64,000 nucleotides of DNA from CBDDFQ01 sp965227035. Lineage in GTDB: Bacteria; Pseudomonadota; Gammaproteobacteria; Burkholderiales; Burkholderiaceae_C. A program made the position numbers and the translations under genes. A model generated the notes under the pieces. The model saw nothing but the letters and a program-made list of their open reading frames with translations, searched no databases and was not told where the DNA came from. The stretch lies in the NCBI GenBank assembly GCA_965227035.1, contig OZ245724.1, positions 1,426,001 through 1,490,000 of the forward strand, given 5' to 3'. Shown here piece after piece: positions 1-8,600 of the stretch (positions are counted from its first letter, which is position 1; each line of letters begins with the position of its first letter).

Positions 1-664
1 CGAGGTTCGTTCCGGCGAGAAGCTGGTCATCTGCGGTCCGTCCGGGTCCGGCAAATCCACTCTCATTCGCTGCATCTCGCGGCTGGAACGTCATGAAGAA
101 GGGCGAATCTTCGTCGATGGACAGGAGCTCAACGACGACCGGGCCAGCCTTGCGCGTCTGCGCAGTGAAGTGGGCATGGTGTTTCAGCAGTTCAACCTGT
201 TTCCGCATCTGTCGGTCCTCGAAAATCTGATGCTCGCGCCTGTCAAAGTGCGGGGCATGCGCGAAGCCGAGGCGAAGGCTCTGGCCTTGCAATACCTCGA
301 GCGCGTGCGAATTGCCGAGCAGGCCCACAAGTTCCCCGGGCAACTGTCCGGAGGGCAGCAGCAACGGGTCGCCATTGCCAGATCGCTCTGCATGAAGCCC
401 AAGATCATGTTGTTCGACGAGCCCACCTCTGCGCTCGACCCGGAGATGATCATGGAAGTCCTCGACGTGATGGAAGATCTTGCCAAGGACGGCATGACCA
501 TGATTTGCGTGACGCACGAAATGGGTTTCGCCAGGCGCGCCGCCGACAAGGTGATCTTCATGGATCACGGCCGCATCATCGAAAGTGCGCCGCCGCTCGA
601 ATTCTTCAGCGCGCCCAAGACCGAGCGATGCAAAGAGTTCCTGAGCCGCATCCTGCATCATTGA
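1..664 (+). CDS. Polar amino-acid ABC transporter ATPase (5' end outside window)
   Basis: Reading from base 2 there is an open frame into the window edge, so the gene is cut at its 5' end. The visible part holds the full nucleotide-binding core: Walker A GPSGSGKST at about bases 40-66, Q-loop MVFQQFNLFPH, signature LSGGQQQRVAIARSL, Walker B IMLFDEPTSALDPE, and switch histidine ICVTHEM. This pattern is that of the GlnQ/HisP group that powers import of polar amino acids at the inner membrane. It converges on the permease/receptor pair at 698-2304 and ends 33 bases before it, so it may serve that pair, or it may belong to an operon left of the window. Confidence 0.95.
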   Translation, partial: EVRSGEKLVICGPSGSGKSTLIRCISRLERHEEGRIFVDGQELNDDRASLARLRSEVGMVFQQFNLFPHLSVLENLMLAPVKVRGMREAEAKALALQYLERVRIAEQAHKFPGQLSGGQQQRVAIARSLCMKPKIMLFDEPTSALDPEMIMEVLDVMEDLAKDGMTMICVTHEMGFARRAADKVIFMDHGRIIESAPPLEFFSAPKTERCKEFLSRILHH

Positions 665-697
665 TCTCGATCGGGCATTGCAATAGCTCCGCTGGTC

Positions 698-1525
698 TCA
701 ACGCGGCGATTGCGACAGTTTGCGTTCCAGCCGTCTGACGCCCCATGAGGTCAGCAGGATTAGCAGCAGGTATTCGGCCACGAGGAAGGTGTAGATCTCC
801 AGCGGGCGGTACTCGGTCACGTTGAGCTCGTTGGAGCGTCGGGTGAGCTCCTGCAGGCCAACCACCGACACCAGCGAGCTCATCTTCATGACGTAGACGA
901 ACTGGTTGCCGAGCGCAGGAAGAATCGTGCGGATGGCTTGCGGAAAGACGACGAACCGAAGCGTTTTCCAGCGCGACAGCCCGAGCGTTTCGGCAGCTTC
1001 GCGTTGACCCTTGGGCACCGATTGAATGCCCGCACGAAACACTTCAGCTTCGAACGCGGCATCGGACAGGGCAAGCGACAGCACGCCTGCTGCGAATGCA
1101 TCGAACTGAATGCCGCTCACTACTGGCAAGCCGTAGTAAACCCAGAGCAAAAGCACCAGAAGCGGGATCGCGCGGAAGCATTCGACGTACACCCGCGCTA
1201 CCCAGCGAAGTACCCGGTATTGCGACAGCAACCAGACCGCCATGATCAGCCCGACGACGACCGAGATGACGATAGCCGTGATCGACAGGGCCAGGGTCAG
1301 CCAGACTCCCGTGAGCAGGAACTGGATGTTCGACAGCCCTTTCGGAAGGGCCGGGTTGAACACGTACCAACCCCAGGTGTAGTTGGAATTGGACGCGCAA
1401 CCGCCGACGGCGAGTGCCGCAAGAAGCAGCACGCCGAGCAGCGCGAATCGGGCGTCGCGTACCTTGAAAAACTTCAATTGAGCGGAAGTTCCGGTTCGAA
1501 CTTCAGTTACTTGCTGGCCAGCCAC
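698..1525 (-). CDS. Amino-acid ABC transporter permease (HisM/GlnP family)
   Basis: A 275-residue inner-membrane protein with several hydrophobic helices and the EAA-type cytoplasmic loop of binding-protein-dependent permeases, seen as EVFRAGIQSVPKGQREAAETLGL. That loop contacts the ATPase. A hydrophobic helix near residues 25-43 precedes the permease core. The start at 1525 overlaps the end of the upstream binding-protein gene by 19 bases, consistent with translational coupling. Only one permease is present; HisM-type importers often use two different ones, so it may act as a homodimer. Substrate is not determinable beyond polar amino acid. Confidence 0.88.
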   Translation of the reverse strand: MAGQQVTEVRTGTSAQLKFFKVRDARFALLGVLLLAALAVGGCASNSNYTWGWYVFNPALPKGLSNIQFLLTGVWLTLALSITAIVISVVVGLIMAVWLLSQYRVLRWVARVYVECFRAIPLLVLLLWVYYGLPVVSGIQFDAFAAGVLSLALSDAAFEAEVFRAGIQSVPKGQREAAETLGLSRWKTLRFVVFPQAIRTILPALGNQFVYVMKMSSLVSVVGLQELTRRSNELNVTEYRPLEIYTFLVAEYLLLILLTSWGVRRLERKLSQSPR

Positions 1526-2304
1526 TTGGTCTCAAGCGTCTTGAAATAGCCTTCGGAAGTCTTGAGCGAAATCCAGTTGTTCAGGAAGATGGTCCAGGTG
1601 GGATCGTTCTGGGCGACCGGGTATGCAAAGGGACGCTTGTTGCGAAGATCGACTCCGGACACGGTGGCGAGCGCCGGGTAGGTCTGCACGAGAGTCGCAG
1701 CCTCGATATTGCTGGTGATGGTTGCGGTGGCGCGGCCGGCCAGGACTTCCTGAAATCCGTTGGCGGGTTTTTCGATCGACTTGACCGTGGCAAGGGGGAA
1801 CATGGCCTTGGCCTGTTCTTCAAAAACGGTGCCCAGCAGCACGGCTACGACGACACCCTTCTTGTTCAGATCGGCCCAGCTCTTGACCTTGCCGGCGTCT
1901 TTCTTGAGGACCAGAGGAACCGTTCCGGCTTCGACATAAGGATCGGTAAATGCCACGGTCTTGGCGCGTGCGATGGTGAGCGAGGAGCCGCCAGCGAAGA
2001 TGTCGTAGCGGTCGGCAGTGAGTCCTGCAATAAGTGTTGCCCATTCGGTAGGCACCCATTCGACCTTCACGCCCATGTCTTTGGCCAGTTGCTCCATGGC
2101 ATCGACGTCGAAGCCTTTGTAGGAGTTGGTGGCCGGATCTTTCACCGACATGGGGTTGAAATCGCCCGTGGTGCCGACGCGCAACGTGCCGCGTTCGAGA
2201 ATTGTCTGGAGATGGGATTTGCTTTGCGCGGACGCGTTGCCGGGAATGAAGCCACTGAAGCCACAAACGGCCAATGCCACGGCGATCGATTTAAGGAGAC
2301 GCAT
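1507..2304 (-). CDS. Periplasmic binding protein of an amino-acid ABC transporter (PheC-like family 3)
   Basis: I place the start at the ATG at 2304 because it opens a clean Sec signal peptide (MRLLKSIAVALAVCGF, ending near NASAQ) and has a purine-rich AGAAGG upstream; an in-frame start at 2361 would put 19 non-signal residues ahead of it. The 265-residue product carries solute-binding family 3 features: LRVGTTGDFNPMS near the mature N-terminus, GFDVDAMEQLAKDMGV, and DRYDIFAGGSSLTIARAKTVAF. The sequence is reminiscent of cyclohexadienyl-dehydratase-like (PheC) members of the fold, so an enzymatic rather than transport role cannot be excluded. Overlap with the permease gene favours transport. 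Confidence 0.85.
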   Translation of the reverse strand: MRLLKSIAVALAVCGFSGFIPGNASAQSKSHLQTILERGTLRVGTTGDFNPMSVKDPATNSYKGFDVDAMEQLAKDMGVKVEWVPTEWATLIAGLTADRYDIFAGGSSLTIARAKTVAFTDPYVEAGTVPLVLKKDAGKVKSWADLNKKGVVVAVLLGTVFEEQAKAMFPLATVKSIEKPANGFQEVLAGRATATITSNIEAATLVQTYPALATVSGVDLRNKRPFAYPVAQNDPTWTIFLNNWISLKTSEGYFKTLETKWLASK

Positions 2305-2460
2305 ATTGAAGGGACCTTCTAAAGTTTGGTTACATCGTATCGAAACTAGTCTGCTTTCCACAGCAGTTTTTAGGCCAACTTCAGTTTGATTTCGACTAAG
2401 TGAACTGCCGATCTATCTGATGCGCCCGTCCTGCGCGTGTTTCCCGCACCCCCCGCCTGG

Positions 2461-3522
2461 TCAGAGCAGTCTGGTGACGATCATGTTGATCGCGAATCCG
2501 CCGATGAGAAGCCAGGCGAACAGGGCCGACGCCAGCATCAGCGGCTTCATTCCGGCGCGTCGGATGGCGGACAAATGGGTGGTCATGCCCAAGGCGGCCA
2601 TTGCCATCGCAAGCATCAGCGTGTCGAAGTCGATCAGCAGGCGTTTGACTTCGGCAGGAATCGACACCGTCGAGTTGAACGCGGTAATAGCGACGAAGCC
2701 CAGCGCGAACCATGGAAGGGCCGCCAGCGAGAAGGTCGGCGCGTCGGCGTTGCCTTGGGCGCGATCCGAACGAGCGACCCACATGGACAACAAGACGAGA
2801 AAGGGGGCGAGCATCATCACGCGAACCATTTTGGCGATGACCGCAGTGTCCGCAGCATGTTCGCTGACCGCGCGGCCAGCAGCCACGACTTGTGCGACTT
2901 CGTGAATGGTCGATCCGGCGTACACGCCATATTGCTTTGCGCTTAGCCAGCCAGCGTCGGCCACCATTTGATAGAGAGCAGGGTAGAGGAACATGCCGAT
3001 GGTTCCGAACACCACGACGGTGCAGACTGCCACGGCGACCTGATCGGAGCGTCCTCGCACCACAGGCTGTGTGGCGAGTACGGCCGCTGCACCGCATATG
3101 GCGCTACCCGATCCAATAAGCATCGACGTTGTTTTGTCGAGGCCGAACACTCGCGTGCCAAGAAAACATGCAATTCCGAACGTGCTCGAGAGGACGATTG
3201 CGTCGATGAGCACCGCAGCAGGCCCGACTTGCGCGACATCGGCGAACGTTAGCCTGAAGCCATAAAGAATGATGCCGAGTCGCAGAAGTCGTTTCTGCGA
3301 GAACGCGATTCCTGGCGAGCAGGGCGCTACGACGGTCGCCGGAATAAGGTTTCCCAGGATCATGCCGACCACAATCGCGAGAGTTAGCGGGCTTATTCCG
3401 TGCGACAGCATCCAGGCACTCTGACCGCCCACGATGGCCACGACCGCAATCGCGAAAGTCAATACGAGACCCGGGACGAGGCCGACAAATCGCAGTGGGA
3501 GAGCGGAGCGCAGTGCAGACAT
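2461..3522 (-). CDS. yeiH: YeiH family putative sulfate exporter
   Basis: A 353-residue polytopic membrane protein, hydrophobic throughout, with the family's glycine-rich segments such as LAIVVGMILGNLIP (about residues 48-61), RLGIILYGFRLTF, and the SGSAICGAAAVLA motif in the middle. Length and order of segments match the YeiH/UPF0324 family, for which sulfate export has been proposed. It is divergent from a YeiE-like LysR regulator, the same pairing as in enterobacteria, which supports the assignment. No signal or frameshift problems are seen. The transported substrate is inferred from the family name only. Confidence 0.9.
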   Translation of the reverse strand: MSALRSALPLRFVGLVPGLVLTFAIAVVAIVGGQSAWMLSHGISPLTLAIVVGMILGNLIPATVVAPCSPGIAFSQKRLLRLGIILYGFRLTFADVAQVGPAAVLIDAIVLSSTFGIACFLGTRVFGLDKTTSMLIGSGSAICGAAAVLATQPVVRGRSDQVAVAVCTVVVFGTIGMFLYPALYQMVADAGWLSAKQYGVYAGSTIHEVAQVVAAGRAVSEHAADTAVIAKMVRVMMLAPFLVLLSMWVARSDRAQGNADAPTFSLAALPWFALGFVAITAFNSTVSIPAEVKRLLIDFDTLMLAMAMAALGMTTHLSAIRRAGMKPLMLASALFAWLLIGGFAINMIVTRLL

Positions 3523-3579
3523 GTCGTAACTATCTGTTGGTCATATGGATATGTAAAACGAATCCTTTGTTTATGACCT

Positions 3580-3594
3580 ACCTATAAAATAGGT
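3580..3594. promoter_or_regulatory. Inverted repeat in the yeiH-yeiE divergent promoter region
   Basis: ACCTATAAAATAGGT is a perfect inverted repeat with 6-base arms and a 3-base spacer. It sits 38 bases upstream of yeiE and 58 upstream of yeiH. LysR-type regulators normally bind dyads of this kind (T-N11-A) between divergent genes, so this is a candidate YeiE site. The binding is inferred. Confidence 0.45.
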
Positions 3595-3631
3595 TGAAAC
3601 ATCAAAGATCAACCTAGATTTCGCTATTTCC

Positions 3632-4552
3632 ATGAGATTCACCCTCAGGCAGCTTCAAATCTTTTGCGCGGTGGCCGAGAGCGGATCGACGACCGCTGCT
3701 GCTGCTGCGGAATCGCTCTCTCAATCGGCTGCGAGTGCGGCGTTGAACGAACTCGAGTCGCTCATTGGGGCTCGCCTGTTCGATCGCGTCGGCAAGCGCT
3801 TGGTGCTCAACGAAAAAGGCAGGTCGTTGCTTCCGTCTGCCAGAGGACTTCTGGACAGCGCGCGCTCAATAGAAAGATCTTTCGACGAACACGATGGCGA
3901 CCCGAGCGTCGCGCCGGTTCATCTGCGGGTAGCTGCAAGCACGACCATCGGCAACTATTTGCTGCCTGCGCTTCTGAGTCGTTTTCGCTCCGTGTATCCA
4001 TCGTCTCGACTCGAAGTGTTCATCGGCAACACGAGCGAGGTTGCCAACGCAGTTGCAGAGTTCCGCGCCGATATAGGACTCATCGAAGGGCCGTGTCATG
4101 TGCCGGATATCGAAGTCATTCCATGGATGGACGACGAGATGGTGATCGTGGCATCGAGTGAACATGAGCTGTCGAAGATGACGCAGCTCGCCTCCAAAAA
4201 ACCTATCGATATAGACCAACTCAGACGTGCATCGTGGCTGCTGCGTGAAGCCGGGTCGGGCACTCGCGAGGCAGTCGAGCAGGCGCTGATTCCGCATCTG
4301 CATCACCTGATAGCCGACATGACGCTTGGAAGTTCCGAAGCCATCAAAAATGCAGTCGCGCAGGGACTCGGCATCAGCTGCCTGTCTTTGTGTGTCGTAG
4401 ACGATTTGATCGCTTCGAAAAAACTTGTTGCACTGCACACAGTGCTGCCGAAACTCAATCGCAAATTCGCGTTGATTCATCACAGCAAGAAGGCCTTGAG
4501 CGGGCCCTTGAACACCTTGATCGCACTAGCCGCAAACGGTCTGCCCGCGTAA
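3632..4552 (+). CDS. yeiE: LysR-type transcriptional regulator YeiE
   Basis: A 306-residue LysR protein. The N-terminal winged helix-turn-helix spans about residues 1-60 (FTLRQLQIFCAVAESGSTT, then LSQSAASAALNELE), and the C-terminal periplasmic-binding-like effector domain begins near residue 90. The sequence ASTTIGNYLLPALLSRF and IGLIEGPCH, and later LREAGSGTREAVEQAL and EAIKNAVAQGLGISCLS, follow E. coli YeiE closely. Its divergent position next to yeiH implies control of that transporter and of itself. The co-effector is not evident from sequence. Confidence 0.93.
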   Translation: MRFTLRQLQIFCAVAESGSTTAAAAAESLSQSAASAALNELESLIGARLFDRVGKRLVLNEKGRSLLPSARGLLDSARSIERSFDEHDGDPSVAPVHLRVAASTTIGNYLLPALLSRFRSVYPSSRLEVFIGNTSEVANAVAEFRADIGLIEGPCHVPDIEVIPWMDDEMVIVASSEHELSKMTQLASKKPIDIDQLRRASWLLREAGSGTREAVEQALIPHLHHLIADMTLGSSEAIKNAVAQGLGISCLSLCVVDDLIASKKLVALHTVLPKLNRKFALIHHSKKALSGPLNTLIALAANGLPA

Positions 4553-4678
4553 GCGCCGTGTCCTACATCGCGTGAGGTGTACTTCCTTCATCTGAACCTT
4601 TGTGTGGTGCGTATTGTTCATAGGCGGACTTAGTTCGAGTCCCCTAGAAACTAAACAAGACCTCGAAAGGATCAAGTC

Positions 4679-5059
4679 ATGAAGACAACTACTCGCGCAT
4701 CCCTCCTGTTGGCAGCAATGATGGCCGTTTCCGGATTCGCAGTTGCTCAAACTGCAGCTCCCATGTCCGCGCCTGACGGCACCCCTGGTGCTTCGACCCC
4801 CAAAATGGGCGCAACCAGCGGCAAGTCCGATAAAGCCAAGACCCCCGTTACCCAACGCAAGGGCACCGGCGGCGTAGGCACCACCGGCACCGCAGGCTCA
4901 GCTCCTGATGGCCGTCCTGGTGCTTCCAGCCCCAAGATGGGCGCAACCTCGGGTATGTCCACAGAAATGAAGACCCCCACCACGCAACGCATGGGCACCA
5001 CGCCCGGCGGCGCTCCTGACGGCAAGCCCGGCGCTAGCACCGAACAACCCAAGAAGTAA
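4679..5059 (+). CDS. Small secreted Pro/Gly/Lys-rich repeat protein, unknown function
   Basis: A 126-residue protein with a Sec signal peptide (about residues 1-23, MKTTTRASLLLAAMMAVSGF to AVAQ). The mature part is three degenerate copies of a unit: APDGTPGASTPKMGATSG (about residues 30-47), APDGRPGASSPKMGATSG (about 73-90) and APDGKPGAS, the first two followed by a K-T-P-(V/T)-TQR segment. It looks disordered and basic, without cysteines. AAAGG lies 8 bases before the ATG. A strong terminator follows, so the gene is probably monocistronic. I recognise no family with a known function; a periplasmic, stress-related or envelope role would be a guess. Confidence 0.8.
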   Translation: MKTTTRASLLLAAMMAVSGFAVAQTAAPMSAPDGTPGASTPKMGATSGKSDKAKTPVTQRKGTGGVGTTGTAGSAPDGRPGASSPKMGATSGMSTEMKTPTTQRMGTTPGGAPDGKPGASTEQPKK

Positions 5060-5152
5060 TTCTTAGCGTTCGCCTGTCCTCGCGATAGGTTGGCCAATCG
5101 ATCGGCAACTGCCGATCTCTGAGGCAATCGCTTAAATATCGCTACAGGCAAG

Positions 5153-5185
5153 CCCGCCAGTTTCAAAGACTGGCGGGTTTCTTTA
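5153..5185 (+). terminator. Rho-independent terminator
   Basis: CCCGCCAGT (5153-5161) pairs perfectly with ACTGGCGGG (5169-5177) around a 7-base loop and is followed by TTTCTTTATTT. This ends the small repeat-protein transcript and isolates it from the large gene downstream. Confidence 0.9.
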
Positions 5186-5186
5186 T

Positions 5187-5633
5187 TTGGGCGGCCGAAA
5201 ATCTATGTTCGCTTTCGGGATCTCCGCGACGCGAGCTAAAGCCGGTTCAGCTTGCGGGCGACTTTTTCAGCTTCAGCGTGGATTAGCCCGGTGCGGAAAG
5301 CAGTTTCGTTGCCTCATCCACTCAAGACCGTGCGCGATGAGAACTGCAATCGAGATGCACCGAAGCTGGCGAGATTCTGTCGGCGTAGGAACTGATCTGT
5401 GTGCCACCTCACTACCTGATTCCACAAGTGATGGCCAAGACACGTCTTGCGTCGAACGCTGTCGTCATTTTCGCAATCAAGGATTTTTTTCTGTCTCTCG
5501 ATTTCATACCGACCAGCATGTATGTCGGCGCGTCGTCTGTCGACGACTTCTCCACTTTTTTCTCTTCGACAACTCAAGCGTCACCGAACACGTTAGCTAA
5601 CGAGGCGTCATCCCTGATTCGCAATCGATTGAT
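5187..5633 (+). other. Leader of the large ADP-ribosyltransferase gene; probably contains its displaced N-terminal coding
   Basis: No confident complete gene lies here. Bases 5484-5507, in the same frame as the large gene, encode FFSVSRF, which resembles FFDSFSR and FFSSAISRGF near the N-termini of the paralogs at 57141 and 59895; the DNA can be aligned there with gaps of multiples of three. Further on, a different frame (5518-5646) encodes a Ser/Thr/Ala-rich stretch (MYVGASSVDDFSTFFSSTTQ) of the kind the paralogs have next. A TAA at 5598-5600 interrupts the large gene's frame. I read this as a disrupted 5' end or a region with indels; it may also simply be a leader. Confidence 0.4.
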
Positions 5634-8600
5634 TTGGGCGAACTGAACGATATGTGGATGGACGGCATTTGCTCGGTGCTTCACGATCGAAGTCCAGCTG
5701 CGCAGGCTGTCGTGGCACCAGAGTCCACTGCCCCGACCTTGGCAAGTCTGAAAGTGCTCAAGCCTCCGGCGCGAGCTTTAAAAGGTGCCAATCGGCTGTA
5801 TTTCGAAGAGTTGGCCAAGGTACGAAACAAGATCTACGAAGCCCCGCTGGAGGGATTCGAAAATTACATACGCCAACTCTCGCAGAACCGCGCCCGAAAG
5901 TTGTCGCACGCCGAAGCCAAGAAACTTTTGAAGCTGGCTGGCGTGCCTAACGTCGATGCCGCACATGTCGGCGGTGTCATCGACACCGTGCTTATGGAAG
6001 TGCCGCGTCAAATCTTCAAGCTCCCATTTCGGATGCTCGCTCCAGTGGTCTTGCCTACCGATGGTGCAAGCGTTCTCCAGGATGGAGTGATGAGGGCATC
6101 ACGCGCGCCGGTCGGAGGCACAGGCCGGATTATCGTGGGCGGAATTACCGCTCCCCTCAGGAACCATGGGTTCTTTGCGCGAGGGTTGCCGCTCGACTCG
6201 ACCGAGATGCAGAAAAATGCGCAATCGATTGCACAGTTCAAGCATCGACTCGAAGACCTGAAGGCCCTGGCGAATCGTGCGGGCAAGCCTTTGGGCCCGG
6301 ACGGTGCAAGGCCGCCCGATCTGAGCGCACTGAAGCATCGAATTGCAGATGAGCTTGCATTCGCGCTGTCGAAAGATGCCGATCTCAAGGATGCTTTTAA
6401 TCTCGATGCGCGCATGTGTACTCAGCTTGTGATGGTTGCAGCCAACATGGCAGTGCAGATCATCACCAGTAGCGGCGCATCGATTGCATTGGGCGCCGTC
6501 GGTCTCGCGCCGCTCGCGCGGCTGACCTCGCTCATTACATATCCGGTGATGGCCGGTCTCACAAAAGCGGCGTCCAACTGGCACGACACCAAAGCCATTG
6601 GACTGCTGGCACTACAAAAGTACAACGCGCTCGAAAACAGATCGGAACTGACTTCGATTTCGCATTGGTTGCAGGACCAGTTTCAGAACTCGCATGAAGC
6701 TGCGTTTTCGCGGCACATCGAAAATTTATTGATTCCTGCGCTGCAGCAAGACGGGATGGAGCTTGCGAAGAAAAGCTACCGGATCGACGAACTGACCGCG
6801 CTGATGGCATGCGGCACCGACCGTGAGCTTGCGCAGATGAAGTCGATTCTTTCGGTACAGAGGGAAATCAACGCGCTCAATTTGAACTGTCCGCCCGACG
6901 AGCCCTTGATCGTCGATCGGGAAATCATGAATTCGGTTCTGACTTTCGCGAAGATGGACTCGAAGGACCTGAGCGATCAGGATCTCGAATTCATCATCTT
7001 CAGAAATTCTGAAGCGCTGCTGTCCGTGCAATCGTCATCGGCGCATGACGATTCCAAGTTGTGGAGCGAGTTCAAAAACGCATGTGCCGAGCGCACGCGT
7101 GTTGACGTAAGTGCAACGCGAATAGCGAATGAATACAAAAAATGCGTTGCGCGAGGCAACGAAAAAGTCTGTGCGTTGGCGCCGACACCGATTTCGGGTT
7201 TCACTTACATCGCGACAGTCAAAGGCAGCGATGCCTATCGCGCCATGAGTCAGCAGGCCGACAGACTTGAACTGCGATTCAAGACTCTAGAGCAGCGTGC
7301 GATCAAACAAAAGAAGATCGAAGAGCTTTCTACCCTTTTCAGAAAGTCGAGACTCGATGGCAAGGCTGCAGTTTCGGGGGCTACAACTTCAGACTTTCAG
7401 AACAAGCAATACAAATTGCTCGAAGAAAAGACAACGCTGGAAATCGACTACGCAAACGCAAAAATCGACTATGAGCGTTACGCAAAAGATATCGAGCATT
7501 TAAAGGCCGGCGACGTGGGTCAGATCGACGCGGGCGGCAAACTTGTTCGACAGGTTCTGACCAAAGACCGCGGCATCGGCCGCGCTATGTTGCATTTTTT
7601 GAAGAACGATATTCCGTATGCCTTCCAATCAGGACTGACAAAGCAAATCGCCTTGCCGACCGCAGAAGTCGCGGGCTTCCAGCTGGCTCAAGGCGCGGTG
7701 AGCGGCTCGCTTCGACCAAGTTTGAACGGTATGCCGAAGTTCGAGGACGAAGATCCTCACGCGTTTTCCAGGCCGGCCAATCCGATACCCGCGACGATTG
7801 TTTCGTTGTCGGCGAAGCGGTTCAACAACCCATCGTCGTCGACGAGCGATCCGTGTAACTTCTTCGCGGACATGCAAGATGGCAGCGCACGATTGACGTT
7901 GGCGGAGTTCGAAGGGCGGTTCAAGTCTGCGCCGCTTCGCCAGAAGGACGAACCGCTGTCTCATGAAGTCACCCTTCATTTCGCTCAGGCGATCAAGTGG
8001 ATGCGCCCCGAGGACATGTTTTCAGGAGTGCAAGCGTTACTCCCGTCGGTTGAAAAGCTCCCGCAGTATCAGGCGATCGAGGTATTGCAGACGCAACTGA
8101 GGCACGTCGCAACGATGCCCGACGCCGACGCAATAAAGATGGTGAATTCGGTCTACACCGCAAGCCTGAAATTTGACGATCAACACCGGGCGGAGATCTG
8201 TATCAGCATCCTCAAGGAGTTGAAGGAACTCAGTGAGCCCGATAGAGCGTCTACGTTTCAGAAGTTATCTCTCCTGACTCTCGCACTGGATGGGCCAGAT
8301 CAGGCGCTCGTGCAAGAGCACTTGATTTCTGCGATTGGACTGTTGGGACGAAGTAAGAGGCTCTGGGCGTTCGACATGATGCTGGAGCGCACCCAGGGGC
8401 TCCCAGCGAAGGCACGTGGGCCATGGACGGACGCATTGACAAGTCAGATCAGATATCTGTCTTCGAAGTCGCAGTTGAAGTCATATCAATCGATACTCGA
8501 CTCGGTCATAGTCAAGGGAGTGCCCACAAGTCCGGACCCTTCGCTACGTGTCGATTCAGTTCTGGCCCGCCCGGACGGCGCCTCATATTTTGATAACGTC

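Noticed and set aside
5187..5600. Independent 137-residue gene ahead of the toxin gene
   Set aside because: Its N-terminal part has erratic Cys/Arg-rich composition and no ribosome site; only its end shows similarity, to the N-termini of the paralogs, so it is better viewed as part of the disrupted toxin leader.
5601..5646. Programmed -1 frameshifting to join the Ser/Thr-rich frame to the large toxin gene
   Set aside because: No X-XXY-YYZ slippery heptamer or clear downstream stem is visible in the overlap; an indel or decay is simpler.
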